Assembly: GCA_938017685.1 (NCBI GenBank)
Contig: CALIIL010000164.1
Coordinates: 1-47,930 of the forward strand
From: an uncultured Chitinophagaceae bacterium
GTDB taxonomy: Bacteria > Bacteroidota > Bacteroidia > Chitinophagales > Chitinophagaceae
DNA length: 47,930 bases
Direction: 5' to 3'
Part shown: piece by piece, positions 17,515-26,790 of the stretch
Layout: each line of letters starts with the position of its first letter
How positions within the stretch are numbered: the stretch's first letter is position 1
The notes under the pieces: generated by a model
The model's database searches: none
What the model saw: the letters and a program-made list of their open reading frames with translations, nothing else
Told to the model about the DNA's origin: nothing
Program-made: the position numbers and the translations under genes

Positions 17515-18804
17515 TTATTCTATAATTTTTTCCATAGCTGCTAAGCGCGAGCCTTTAATATAAACCCAATCCTGACTATTGACCTCATCTTTATACCAAT
17601 TTCTTGCATCTTGGCTTGTGGCAAAGTACTTCATGCCATGCTCTTTGGCACTTTGCTCAAACTCTTCTCCTACCAAAACAATTGACTTCCACTTATACTT
17701 TTTGAGTTCAAGAGCTATATGCTCATGCTCTTCCTTGCTGTATTTACCCAGTTCTTTCATAGCACCGAGCATTATTACTTTATTGTCTGTCTTTTTTTCA
17801 GCAAATGATTTAATAGCTGCTAAGGTGCTCGTAGGATTAGCATTATAGGCATCTAAAATTATATTTACACCGTCTTTTACTAAGTGCTGTGAGCGATTAT
17901 TCGTGGGCGCATAATTTTCTATAGCCTCTTTAATTGCATCAATATTAATACCAAAGTGTAAGCCAATAGCTACTGCTGCCAATACATTGGGCAAGTTATA
18001 AAGTCCCACCAGATTAGTTTTAATTGTACACTCTAAGCCAGCATTTATAATTGCCAATTCCAAATATGGTTCTTCAGCTTTTACTTTGGCTTTGATATCA
18101 CCTTCAAACTCTCCATAAGAATACTGCTTAGCAATACCCTGAGCCATCTCTTGCAAGTAGTCTAAATCAGCATTAATAAATATGCTACCATCATGTTTTC
18201 GAATATAATCGTACAACTCACCTTTGCCCTTCCGTACACCTTCTATACCGCCAAATCCCTCTAAATGAGCCTTACCGCAGTTACTAATTAGTCCAAAATT
18301 CGGCTGTGCCCACTGGCAATAAGCCTCAATTTCCTTCTGATGATTAGCACCCATTTCTACAATAGCCATTTCGGTATTATCAGGAATTTCGAGCAATGTT
18401 AGTGGTACACCTATATGATTATTAAAGTTACCGCGAGTAGCCGTAGTCTTATACTTTTTATTCAATACCACATGGATTAACTCTTTGGTGGTCGTTTTTC
18501 CATTGCTTCCTGTAATTCCTATAAAAGGAATACTAGAGTCAAATTGTTCTCTATGATAGGCTGCCAAATCCTGTAAGCATTTTAATACATTAGGTACTAA
18601 TATAGTTTTATCACTAATTACATACGCCGCTTCATCAATAATAGCATAAGCCGCACCCATTTCTAGGGCTTTTTGAGCAAATTTATTTCCATTGAAATTC
18701 TCTCCTTTTAATGCAAAGAATAAATCACCCTCCTTTAATTTACGGGTATCTGTTTGCACAGAGGTATGCATTTTATAAATAGAATATATTTCTTGAATAG
18801 TCAT
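17515..18804 (-). CDS. murF: UDP-N-acetylmuramoyl-tripeptide--D-alanyl-D-alanine ligase
   Basis: MurF adds D-Ala-D-Ala to the UDP-MurNAc tripeptide, the last cytoplasmic step of peptidoglycan precursor synthesis. The 429-residue protein has the TDTRKLKEGDLFFALKG N-terminal domain, the ATP-binding GITGSNGKTTTKEL at residues 97-108, FNNHIGVPLTLLEI, the VEMGANHQKEI motif and ILDAYNANPTS of the central domain. It heads the murF-small membrane protein-galE operon and lies downstream of gldJ, with a hairpin terminator in the 67-base gap. Confidence 0.96.
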   Translation of the reverse strand: MTIQEIYSIYKMHTSVQTDTRKLKEGDLFFALKGENFNGNKFAQKALEMGAAYAIIDEAAYVISDKTILVPNVLKCLQDLAAYHREQFDSSIPFIGITGSNGKTTTKELIHVVLNKKYKTTATRGNFNNHIGVPLTLLEIPDNTEMAIVEMGANHQKEIEAYCQWAQPNFGLISNCGKAHLEGFGGIEGVRKGKGELYDYIRKHDGSIFINADLDYLQEMAQGIAKQYSYGEFEGDIKAKVKAEEPYLELAIINAGLECTIKTNLVGLYNLPNVLAAVAIGLHFGINIDAIKEAIENYAPTNNRSQHLVKDGVNIILDAYNANPTSTLAAIKSFAEKKTDNKVIMLGAMKELGKYSKEEHEHIALELKKYKWKSIVLVGEEFEQSAKEHGMKYFATSQDARNWYKDEVNSQDWVYIKGSRLAAMEKIIE

Positions 18805-18822
18805 AATGAGGTATTAAAAGTA

Positions 18823-18850
18823 AAATGCCCCACCGAAAGGTGAGGCATTT
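18823..18850 (-). terminator. Terminator between gldJ and murF
   Basis: AAATGCCCCACC and GGTGAGGCATTT form an 11-of-12 bp stem with a GAAA/TTTC loop, flanked by T-rich sequence on both sides. It should stop gldJ transcription before murF. Confidence 0.75.
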
Positions 18851-18871
18851 ATTTAATTTTTTTATTTAAGA

Positions 18872-20392
18872 TTATTTATTAATTCCTTTACCAAACAAAC
18901 CGAAGTAGTTACCACTTGGTGTAGTTAATGTAGGACTTCCTAAACGATCCATACAACAACGGAAACCAACTTTAGAACTTCCTTGATCAGCCTGCATAAA
19001 ACGACGTGAACCTGGGTTCATCCAATAAGCTCTATCATTCCAAGAACCACCTTTATATACGTGAGCCTCATCGTTAATTAAGGTTGTTTTAGCATAATCA
19101 TATTCTGCCATAATAGACGAGTTTGAATCTCCATCTAAATAACCTACTACATTAGAACCTTGATAAGTAACATATTTTCCAGCTAAATCAGCTGAGTCAA
19201 CAGGTACTCTTGTTAAGCGGCCTAAGCTATCTTTTTCTTCTAGTGTAAAATCTTCTAAAGTTTTATACTTCATGTATTTGTTACCACGAAATGGGCGGAA
19301 ATCACTAGCATCCATTTGTGTCATTGGACGGTATACATCTAATACCCACTCAGATACGTTACCTGCCATATGATACAAACCAAATGAGTTAGCCTTGTAA
19401 GCATAAATAGGACCAGGAATATCAGCGTTATCATTTAAGCCACCTGCTGTACCCATCATATCACCATTACTTCTACGGAAGTTACCTAAGAACTCACCTT
19501 GATAGTAATCTCTGTTACCAGAACGTGTGCTATGATTATCACCCCAAGGGTACACTTTTCTATCCGTTACAACCTCTTCACCTCTACGGCGCTTGCTATC
19601 TCTTTCAGGATTATTACCAATTAAACCATAAGCAGCATACTCCCACTCAGCTTCAGTTGGTAAGCGATAATCAGATATTAATATACCATCAGAATAATTA
19701 ATATTTCTATCCCCACCTCCTGTTGGGTTTAAATCTTTCTTTTTCTTACCTGGCGTACCTTCATACTGACCGGCAGCATAAGTTTTCGATACAAAGTTAT
19801 CATCAGCAACTTGGTAAGGATTTTTCTTCATATAACCTTTTCTGATAAGAATTAACTCATTTACACGATCCGTTCTCCACTTACAATATTCATTAGCTTG
19901 CTCCCAAGATACACCCACTACTGGGTAGTAGTTATATGCAGCATGGCGGAAGTAATACTCAACCAATGGTTCATTGTATTGTAATTCACTTCTCCAAGAA
20001 GTTGTATCTGGTAATGCTTTTACATAGACCTCTGGATAATCAGAACCATACGTACGGTTAATCCAATATAAATACTCGCGGTAGTGCACATTCGCAACTT
20101 CCGTTTGATCCATAAAGAAAGAAGAAACGGTCACACGACGAGGTGTGTTATTAGACTCATACATTAAGTCTTCTTCAGTTTGTCCCATAGTAAATGTTCC
20201 GCCTTGAACGAAAGATAAACCTGGTCCCACATACTGACCTTCATAAGATGGCACTTCAAACCCACCATAATCCTTGTCATTAAAATTCCATCCTGTTTTG
20301 GAGGATACCATGTTACTTGATTTCTTACCACAAGACGCAACCATAATTAACGTCAAAAGCAGCAATAAAGGCAATCCTAATACTTTTTTCAT
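18872..20392 (-). CDS. gldJ: Gliding motility / T9SS lipoprotein GldJ
   Basis: GldJ is an outer-membrane lipoprotein with a formylglycine-generating-enzyme-like (FGE-sulfatase) fold, needed in Bacteroidota for gliding and for stability of other T9SS proteins. From the ATG at 20392 the product is 506 residues with the signal MKKVLGLPLLLLLTLIMVASC; in-frame starts further upstream only add residues before the signal. The FGE landmarks are FVQGGTFTMGQTEED, FFMDQTEVANVHYREYL, VVGVSWEQANEYCKWR, YRLPTEAEWEYAA, GLYHMAGNVSEWVLDVYR and VYKGGSWNDRAYWMNP ending VGFRCCMD. It looks like GldJ rather than GldK because of the YWINRTYGSDYPEVYVKALPDT stretch. porU and porV are not adjacent. Confidence 0.88.
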   Translation of the reverse strand: MKKVLGLPLLLLLTLIMVASCGKKSSNMVSSKTGWNFNDKDYGGFEVPSYEGQYVGPGLSFVQGGTFTMGQTEEDLMYESNNTPRRVTVSSFFMDQTEVANVHYREYLYWINRTYGSDYPEVYVKALPDTTSWRSELQYNEPLVEYYFRHAAYNYYPVVGVSWEQANEYCKWRTDRVNELILIRKGYMKKNPYQVADDNFVSKTYAAGQYEGTPGKKKKDLNPTGGGDRNINYSDGILISDYRLPTEAEWEYAAYGLIGNNPERDSKRRRGEEVVTDRKVYPWGDNHSTRSGNRDYYQGEFLGNFRRSNGDMMGTAGGLNDNADIPGPIYAYKANSFGLYHMAGNVSEWVLDVYRPMTQMDASDFRPFRGNKYMKYKTLEDFTLEEKDSLGRLTRVPVDSADLAGKYVTYQGSNVVGYLDGDSNSSIMAEYDYAKTTLINDEAHVYKGGSWNDRAYWMNPGSRRFMQADQGSSKVGFRCCMDRLGSPTLTTPSGNYFGLFGKGINK

Positions 20393-20419
20393 ATCGATTT
20401 TATTCATTTTTGGATATAA

Positions 20420-20427
20420 CAAAATTA
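20420..20427 (-). promoter_or_regulatory. -7 promoter element of gldJ
   Basis: The minus strand reads TAATTTTG, an exact TAnnTTTG, 27 bases before the preferred gldJ start. No clear TTTG lies at the expected upstream distance. Confidence 0.4.
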
Positions 20428-20685
20428 AATGTATTTCTTTAATTCTGAAATACCTGACAATGATAAGACAAACCTTTGATATATGCAATAAACATTATAT
20501 TTAAATTTATCCCCCTTCACCTTTTTTTCATTAACAATTAGATTGTGCTGTTAAAGCAAATGCGATACACACTTGTAACCTTACATTCACATTTATTATA
20601 ATGGCTACATTAACATAAATAAAGACACCAATAAATTCATATTGTCGCATAAAAATCGCCTTCCACAACAACACAAATGAAAATA

Positions 20686-20717
20686 TTGGCACTCCATTCA
20701 ATAAAATATTATATTTG
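20686..20717 (+). promoter_or_regulatory. Promoter of the basic secreted protein gene
   Basis: TTG at 20686-20688, 21 bases, then TATATTTG at 20710-20717. The ATG at 20776 gives a leader of about 50 bases, and the reading frame upstream of that ATG is not needed. Confidence 0.65.
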
Positions 20718-20775
20718 TGGCTCAAAACGTAAATTTTTAAATATTCTTGAATTAATTTCAAACTTTATATCAATT

Positions 20776-21549
20776 ATGAAAAAAGTATTTCTTTTAACAG
20801 CAATAATCGGATGTGCATTTTATATGACTACAAATGCTCAAACAAGAGTAGATAAGAATAAACGCAGTCGTTATTTTAAACAAAATACAAATATTGAGCA
20901 GGATGGCTTCTTTATCGAAGGTTTTGAAAAAAACTACGACGAAAGAAAAGACCGTGACGATGTTGAGAAAAAAGCAGACAAAGAAGTATATAATGTGCGT
21001 GTAAAAAGCACCGACAAAGTAGGTAAGTACCAAGGTGAGCGCAAAATAAATACAGTGAAGCGTATAATGACTGCTCCAATTAAAGACAAGAAAGAAAAAA
21101 AGAAGCGTACAAGAAGACCACTATTAGGAAGACGCACTACAGACAAGGTTAAAAAACCATTGATTAAAAGAAACAACACAGTAATATCTAACGAGCGTGT
21201 TATATATATGTCTGATAAAGAAAAAGATTACGCAACAACAGTTGTGCGCAAGCGTTATACGAGTTTAGATATTCTAGCCGATGATTTAGACATCTCTAAA
21301 TATCAGAATCCTGTATTTAAAGGCATATGTCTAGAGTGCGATCGTGATGTAGATCAAATTATCACAAACAAAAACTTAAGCTCTTTAGAAAAGAACTATC
21401 GCCTGAAGCAATGTTACATGCTTCGTGATAAGCGTCTGAGAGAAATGATGGATTCACAGCAATACAAAAAATGGTTGCGTATTAAGGATGAAGATGAATA
21501 TCTAATCTTGACGAAAGATCCTGAATTGAAAGACGGTGTCTATAAATAA
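20776..21549 (+). CDS. Secreted basic protein of unknown function
   Basis: This is a 257-residue exported protein. The ATG at 20776 gives the signal peptide MKKVFLLTAIIGCAFYMTTN and then AQ. Residues about 25-150 are rich in Lys, Arg, Asp and Glu and look flexible (KKEKKKRTRRPLLGRRTT). Residues about 165-257 look folded: ILADDLDISKYQNPVF, GICLECDRDVDQI and then helices with SSLEKNYRLKQCYMLRDKRLREMM. No known family is recognised. It lies between gldJ (divergent) and an M16 peptidase and has its own promoter and terminator. Confidence 0.75.
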   Translation: MKKVFLLTAIIGCAFYMTTNAQTRVDKNKRSRYFKQNTNIEQDGFFIEGFEKNYDERKDRDDVEKKADKEVYNVRVKSTDKVGKYQGERKINTVKRIMTAPIKDKKEKKKRTRRPLLGRRTTDKVKKPLIKRNNTVISNERVIYMSDKEKDYATTVVRKRYTSLDILADDLDISKYQNPVFKGICLECDRDVDQIITNKNLSSLEKNYRLKQCYMLRDKRLREMMDSQQYKKWLRIKDEDEYLILTKDPELKDGVYK

Positions 21550-21571
21550 AATAAATAAAAAGATTACTTTT

Positions 21572-21607
21572 AATCCCGCACTGCTTGCAGTGCGGGATTT
21601 TTTTTAA
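21572..21607 (+). terminator. Strong terminator after the basic secreted protein
   Basis: A 13-bp perfect GC-rich stem (AATCCCGCACTGC with GCAGTGCGGGATT, two-base loop) is followed by a long T-run. It lies just before the M16 peptidase start at 21621. Confidence 0.92.
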
Positions 21608-21620
21608 ATAACAAGTAAAC

Positions 21621-24551
21621 ATGAAAAATATTTTAATCATCACATTACTCCTTTTAAGCACACAGCTATTGGCCAAAAAATATAATTGGAAAGAAGGACA
21701 ACATGGAAAATTCCATTACGAATATGTAGAAAACGATCCGGCCAAGGCTCGCTTCTATGTTTTAGAAAATGGCCTAACTGTAATACTCAGCGAAAATAAA
21801 GACAAGCCAAGAATACAAACCATTATTGCCACCAAAGCAGGGAGTAAGACGGACCCAAGTACACATACAGGTCTGGCGCACTACTTAGAGCATATGTTGT
21901 TTAAAGGAACTGATAAATATGGCTCATTAGATTGGGCTAAAGAAAAAGTATACCTTGATGTTATTGATGATTTATACGAGCAATACAACTCGACCAAAAA
22001 CGAAACCCTCCGTAAGGCTATTTACAAAAAAATAGATTCGGTTTCAGGCATAGCTTCTAAGTTCGCTATTGCCAATGAGTATGATAAACTCTGTGCTATG
22101 ATTGGCGCTCAAGGCACCAATGCATTTACATCCTTTGAACAGACTGCTTATATTAATGATATCCCTACTAACCAAATTGATCGTTGGTTAGCCATTGAGG
22201 CGGAACGTTTTCGCAATCCAATCTTGCGTATATTTCATACAGAATTAGAAGCGGTATATGAGGAAAAAAACCGTTCATTAGATAGTGACGGCAGCAAGGT
22301 GTTTGAAAAATTATTTGCCGACCTTTTTAAAAAACATAATTATGGATTACAAACAACAATCGGAAGAATTGATCATTTAAAAAATCCATCTTTAAAAGAA
22401 ATAAGAAAGTACTTCTATAAAAATTATGTGCCCAATAATATGTGCATCATCATGTCAGGTGATTTTAATAGTGAAGAATTGATAGCCAAAGTAGATCAAT
22501 CATTTGCCTACATGCAACCTAAAGAAGTAGCACCTTATACTTTTGAAAAAGAAGACCCAATAACATCACCTCGTGAATCTACAATATACGGACCAGATGC
22601 TGAGTTCTTAATGATGGCTTATCGCTTCCCAGGTGCAGACAGTAAAGAGGCTATGATGCTTGACTTCATGAGCTCTGTATTATCAAATGGTACAGCCGGC
22701 TTATTGGATTTAAACTTAGTAAAAAAACAAAAAGTGATTTCTGCCGGTGGCGGAGCATATATTCTTAAGGATTACGGCATGCTTTACTTAGAAGGTCGCG
22801 CTAAAGAAGGACAAGACCTATCCGAAGTAAAAAACTTAATCTTAGCTGAAATAGACAAATTAAAAAGTGGTGATTTTGACAATGCATTATTACAGTCTGT
22901 AATTAATAATTATAAAAAATCTAACATCGAAAATAATGAGAGTAATTCAGGCAGAGCTTATTCTTTATTAGATGCATTTACCAGCGAATTAGATTGGAAA
23001 AAATCAGTAGAGCAATTAGATGTAATGGGAAGCATTACTAAAAAAGATATTCAATCATTTGCTCAAAAATGGTTGAAGGATAATTATGTATGCATTTATA
23101 AAAAAATAGGAAAAGACCCTAACGCACTTAAAGTAGACAAGCCTACAATCACACCAGTAAGTGTGAACCGTGATGCACAGTCTGACTTTGTAACAAAGAT
23201 TGCAAACACTAAAACTGACGAAATAAAACCTAAGTTTTTAAACTTCGACAAAGACATTGACCGAGCCAAGCTTTCGGCCAAAAAACATAATATAGAAGTA
23301 CTGGGTGTTCAAAACAAAACGAATGATTTATTTACTCAATACTATCACATTAAGATGGGAAGCTACCATAATAAACTATTCCCTATTGCCATGAGTTACT
23401 TACAATACTTGGGCACAGATAAGTACAGCGCTTCCGAAATAAGCAAAAAATTCTATACCCTAGCCTGCGACTTTGGCGTGAGCGCAGGTAGCGAAGAAAG
23501 CTATGTATATCTGGATGGCTTACAGAGTAATTATACGCAAGCATTGATGCTGTTTGAAGAGTTGCTAGCCACTTGCCAAGGCGATGAAAAAGCCTTGAAA
23601 CAAATGATAGAAGGTATTAAGAAAAAAAGAAAAGATTCTAAATTAAACAAAGGCGCCATAAGATCAGGTTTAATTTCTTACGCCATGTACGGAGCCGACA
23701 ATCCATTTAATTATGAATTAAGTAATGCCGAGTTAGATAATATTAAAGCCAATGATTTGATAGAAATATTACATAATATAAATAACTACCCGCATCAAGT
23801 ATTGTATTATGGACCGCAGACTGTGAGCCAAATTGCTAATCAATTAAATGAGCATCACCAGGTTGCTAATCGCTTAAATAATATTCCAAGCAAGCACCCA
23901 TTTACCTATCAAAAACAAGACAAAAACAAGGTACTTTTTGCTAACTATGATATGGTACAAGCCGAAATTTCTTGGATAAGAACCAACAACCAATACAATA
24001 CAAAAGAGCTACCAACCATCAATATGTTCAATGAGTACTTTGGCGGTAATATGAGCGGCATTGTATTCCAAGACATTCGAGAATCTAAAGCACTAGCCTA
24101 CTCAGCCTATGCAAGCTATCGCACACCTTCTAAAAAAGATGATCCATTTTATATGATGGGTTATATCGGTTGCCAAGCAGATAAAATGAATGAAAGTATT
24201 AATGCCATGCAAGCGCTTTATAATGAACTACCTAAATCAGAAAAACTATTTAGTAATTCCAAAGCTTCGGTACTAACATCTATTGCTACACAACGTATCA
24301 ATAAAGCATCCATCTTATTTTCTTACTTAAGCGCTCAGAAGGTGGGTGTAGACAAAGATTTAAGAGAAGAAACATTTAAAGAAGTGAAGCAAATGAAGTT
24401 TGATGACATTGCAAATTTTCATAACAAGAACATTGCTAACAAAGCTTATACCTTAAGTGTATTAGGCTCTAAAGAAAAACTAGATATGAAAGTCCTTGAA
24501 CAATACGGACCCGTAAAGCAACTTTCTTTAAAAGAAATATTTGGCTACTAA
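21621..24551 (+). CDS. M16 family zinc metalloprotease (pitrilysin-like), exported
   Basis: This is a 976-residue protein with a signal peptide (MKNILIITLLLLSTQLLA, then KK). The inverted zinc motif HYLEH is at residues 87-91 and the third ligand glutamate is in ELEAVYEEKNR about 125 residues later. Two M16 half-domains are present: the N-terminal catalytic half, ending near residue 500, and a C-terminal inactive half with NEYFGGNMSGIVFQDIRESKALAYSA. It probably degrades peptides in the periplasm. Its stop overlaps the convergent CoA-binding gene by four bases. Confidence 0.93.
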   Translation: MKNILIITLLLLSTQLLAKKYNWKEGQHGKFHYEYVENDPAKARFYVLENGLTVILSENKDKPRIQTIIATKAGSKTDPSTHTGLAHYLEHMLFKGTDKYGSLDWAKEKVYLDVIDDLYEQYNSTKNETLRKAIYKKIDSVSGIASKFAIANEYDKLCAMIGAQGTNAFTSFEQTAYINDIPTNQIDRWLAIEAERFRNPILRIFHTELEAVYEEKNRSLDSDGSKVFEKLFADLFKKHNYGLQTTIGRIDHLKNPSLKEIRKYFYKNYVPNNMCIIMSGDFNSEELIAKVDQSFAYMQPKEVAPYTFEKEDPITSPRESTIYGPDAEFLMMAYRFPGADSKEAMMLDFMSSVLSNGTAGLLDLNLVKKQKVISAGGGAYILKDYGMLYLEGRAKEGQDLSEVKNLILAEIDKLKSGDFDNALLQSVINNYKKSNIENNESNSGRAYSLLDAFTSELDWKKSVEQLDVMGSITKKDIQSFAQKWLKDNYVCIYKKIGKDPNALKVDKPTITPVSVNRDAQSDFVTKIANTKTDEIKPKFLNFDKDIDRAKLSAKKHNIEVLGVQNKTNDLFTQYYHIKMGSYHNKLFPIAMSYLQYLGTDKYSASEISKKFYTLACDFGVSAGSEESYVYLDGLQSNYTQALMLFEELLATCQGDEKALKQMIEGIKKKRKDSKLNKGAIRSGLISYAMYGADNPFNYELSNAELDNIKANDLIEILHNINNYPHQVLYYGPQTVSQIANQLNEHHQVANRLNNIPSKHPFTYQKQDKNKVLFANYDMVQAEISWIRTNNQYNTKELPTINMFNEYFGGNMSGIVFQDIRESKALAYSAYASYRTPSKKDDPFYMMGYIGCQADKMNESINAMQALYNELPKSEKLFSNSKASVLTSIATQRINKASILFSYLSAQKVGVDKDLREETFKEVKQMKFDDIANFHNKNIANKAYTLSVLGSKEKLDMKVLEQYGPVKQLSLKEIFGY

Positions 24552-24904
24552 TATTGTCCTGTAGCTAACATAACAAGCGTGCAAGCATTCATTGTCTCAA
24601 TGGATGCTTGTTTTGCTTTAAGGACTAATTCCTCATTCTCAGCTCCCGGGTTAAAAATTATTCTATTGGGATTGAGCCCTAGAATATAATCATAGTACTG
24701 TACTTGATTTTTAGCACTTAGATAAAGTGTAACAGTTTCAATCCCTTCAAAAGCTTCCTGACCTTTATTAATTTTAACATCGAGCACTTGCCCTTCTTTA
24801 TTCCCAATAGCCACAGTATCAATAACTTTTGACCGTAAGGCATGGATGGCCTTATTACTATAACGCTCCCTTTTCTCGCTGGCACCCAATACTAATGTTT
24901 TCAT
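24548..24904 (-). CDS. CoA-binding domain protein (YccU-like)
   Basis: A 118-residue Rossmann-type protein of the CoA_binding_2 family. It shows KTLVLGASEKRERYSNKAIHAL, then IDTVAIGNKEG, FEGIETVTLYLSAKNQ and RIIFNPGAENEELVLKAKQ, the normal order for these short proteins. Members bind CoA or a nucleotide; the biological role is unknown. It is convergent with the M16 peptidase (four-base overlap), and its start faces the SPOR gene across a short divergent region. Confidence 0.85.
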   Translation of the reverse strand: MKTLVLGASEKRERYSNKAIHALRSKVIDTVAIGNKEGQVLDVKINKGQEAFEGIETVTLYLSAKNQVQYYDYILGLNPNRIIFNPGAENEELVLKAKQASIETMNACTLVMLATGQY

Positions 24905-25013
24905 GATTTATGGAATTTGTACAAATATCGCATCAAAGTATTAGTTAACATTTACTAACATTTACATTTATTTAAAAAAAGTGACCACCACAATGAATAA
25001 CTTTGAATCTCCA

Positions 25014-25592
25014 ATGAAAAAAATAGCACTACTAATAATCACTATCTTCTTTGCAATCCCTTCTCAAGCCCAAGTAGAAATTGTTGAACTATCCGACACT
25101 TTACTTCAAAATACTGTAGAAGACTCCTCAGTTGTTTTAACCAATGTAAATGTGTTTAAAGATCCACGATTAAGCGCCTTAAAAAGACGCCCACAAATGA
25201 TCGCTAGCGTTTCTTCAAGAGAAGCAGCCAAAGAAAGAATTATTGCGAAGCGAAAAAAAGAACTTGGCGTTAGTAATGTTACAAATTATAAAACAATAAA
25301 GCGTGGTAAAAAAACAGTGTCTGGTTCTATCGTTAGTCGCAAAGGCTACCGTGTAGTAATATACAGCGGTACCAATCGTGCACAAGCTTTAAATGCCAAG
25401 CGTACCTTTATGAGAAGCTACAGCGGCACACGCTCATACATGTCGTATAATGCGCCATACTTTAAAATTCGCGTGGGCAACTTCGCAAGCAAAACATCGG
25501 CTTATCGTTTCTTAAGAAAAATACAAGGAAAATTTCCTAAATCGTTCGTTGCACCCGATATTGTAACAATAAAGAACATTAATGTCCGATAA
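25014..25592 (+). CDS. Exported SPOR-domain protein
   Basis: This is a 192-residue protein with the signal MKKIALLIITIFFAIPSQAQ; earlier in-frame starts at 24981 and 24993 only add residues before it. Residues about 110-190 form a SPOR domain (GYRVVIYSGTNRAQALNAKR, then APYFKIRVGNFASKTSAYRF), which in other bacteria binds denuded peptidoglycan glycans at division sites. A basic linker precedes it. It overlaps the M20 gene by eleven bases. Confidence 0.85.
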   Translation: MKKIALLIITIFFAIPSQAQVEIVELSDTLLQNTVEDSSVVLTNVNVFKDPRLSALKRRPQMIASVSSREAAKERIIAKRKKELGVSNVTNYKTIKRGKKTVSGSIVSRKGYRVVIYSGTNRAQALNAKRTFMRSYSGTRSYMSYNAPYFKIRVGNFASKTSAYRFLRKIQGKFPKSFVAPDIVTIKNINVR

Positions 25593-26760
25593 TTTAATCC
25601 AAGAAAAAATAAACCAACAACTAACCGAGTTTATTAGCATTCGCGAACATTTACACGCACACCCAGAACTTTCATTCGAAGAACATAATACAGCACAATT
25701 CATTGCTGATAAGCTTAAGAGTTATGGCATAGAACATGAAACTGCTGTTGCTGGCACAGGAGTCATTGGATTAATAAAAGGTAAAAACCCGGACAGTAGA
25801 ATTATTGCATTGCGCGCCGATATGGATGCCTTGCCCATTCTAGAATTAAACGATATACCTTATAAGAGTACGAACGAAGGCGTAATGCATGCATGCGGTC
25901 ACGATGTACATAGCACATGCCTATTAGGCGCTGCTAAATTATTACAAGAAACAAAAGATGATTGGGCGGGAACAATAAAACTAATATTTCAACCGGGTGA
26001 AGAAAAACATCCTGGCGGTGCGAGCTTATTAATTAAAGCAGGTGTATTAGAAAATCCTAAACCACAAGCCATATTTGGCTTGCACGTATACCCTCACTTA
26101 CCATTTGGTATTCTGGGGTTTAAAGAAGGACAGTACATGGCTAGCTGTGACGAAGTGCATATTACCATTAAAGGAAAAGGAGGTCATGCTGCATTGCCGC
26201 ACCAAACCATTGACCCTATTGTAATTGCTTCTCAGGTAATTCTAAGCTTACAGACAATCATATCTCGCCGTCATAATAATGCACTCTCGCCTTCTGTTCT
26301 TTCATTTGGAAAAATTGCTGGAGGGCATGTTGGTAACGTTATTCCGAATGAAGTTGTACTTGCCGGAACATTACGTTGCATGGACGAAACATGGCGCCAC
26401 GAAGCTTGGGACTTAATTAAAAAGCAAACAAAGCAAATCGCTCAAGCGATGGGTGGAGATGCCGAGATAGAAATCCCCGAAGGTTATCCTTCCCTAGTTA
26501 ATGATCCTGAAACAACACGACGTGCTAGAGCCATTGCCGAGGAGACTTTAGGAACAGAGAATATTCATACCCTAGATAGACGTATGACCGGCGAAGACTT
26601 CAGTTTTTATACGCATCATATTCCGGGTTGCTTCTTTAGATTAGGCACCTCGCACGATGGAAAATATGAAGTTCCTGTGCACAATGCCAACTTCAATATT
26701 TACCCAAAAGCTATTGGAATAGGTATACAAATGTTTTATAACATAGCAACTAATTTTTAG
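25582..26760 (+). CDS. M20D family amidohydrolase (hippurate hydrolase-like)
   Basis: This is a 392-residue cytoplasmic metal hydrolase that cleaves N-acyl amino acids or related amides. Motifs are REHLHAHPELSFEEHNTA near the start, ALRADMDALPI, MHACGHDVHSTCLLGAA with the metal ligands Cys and His, FQPGEEKHPGGA with the catalytic glutamate pair, GKGGHAALPHQTIDP of the lid domain and the late TGEDFSFY. All family metal-ligand motifs are intact; the exact substrate cannot be told. It starts inside the end of the SPOR gene. Confidence 0.93.
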   Translation: MSDNLIQEKINQQLTEFISIREHLHAHPELSFEEHNTAQFIADKLKSYGIEHETAVAGTGVIGLIKGKNPDSRIIALRADMDALPILELNDIPYKSTNEGVMHACGHDVHSTCLLGAAKLLQETKDDWAGTIKLIFQPGEEKHPGGASLLIKAGVLENPKPQAIFGLHVYPHLPFGILGFKEGQYMASCDEVHITIKGKGGHAALPHQTIDPIVIASQVILSLQTIISRRHNNALSPSVLSFGKIAGGHVGNVIPNEVVLAGTLRCMDETWRHEAWDLIKKQTKQIAQAMGGDAEIEIPEGYPSLVNDPETTRRARAIAEETLGTENIHTLDRRMTGEDFSFYTHHIPGCFFRLGTSHDGKYEVPVHNANFNIYPKAIGIGIQMFYNIATNF

Positions 26761-26790
26761 TTGCAAATTCTTACTTACTTTTAAGCTGCA

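Noticed and set aside
18872-20392. GldK instead of GldJ
   Set aside because: The characteristic segments around the YWINR and ALPDT stretches fit GldJ, and no gldL, gldM or gldN follows, as would be expected after gldK.
20531-20761. 76-codon minus-strand frame between gldJ and the basic secreted protein gene
   Set aside because: It covers the clear promoter of the plus-strand gene and has no conserved look.
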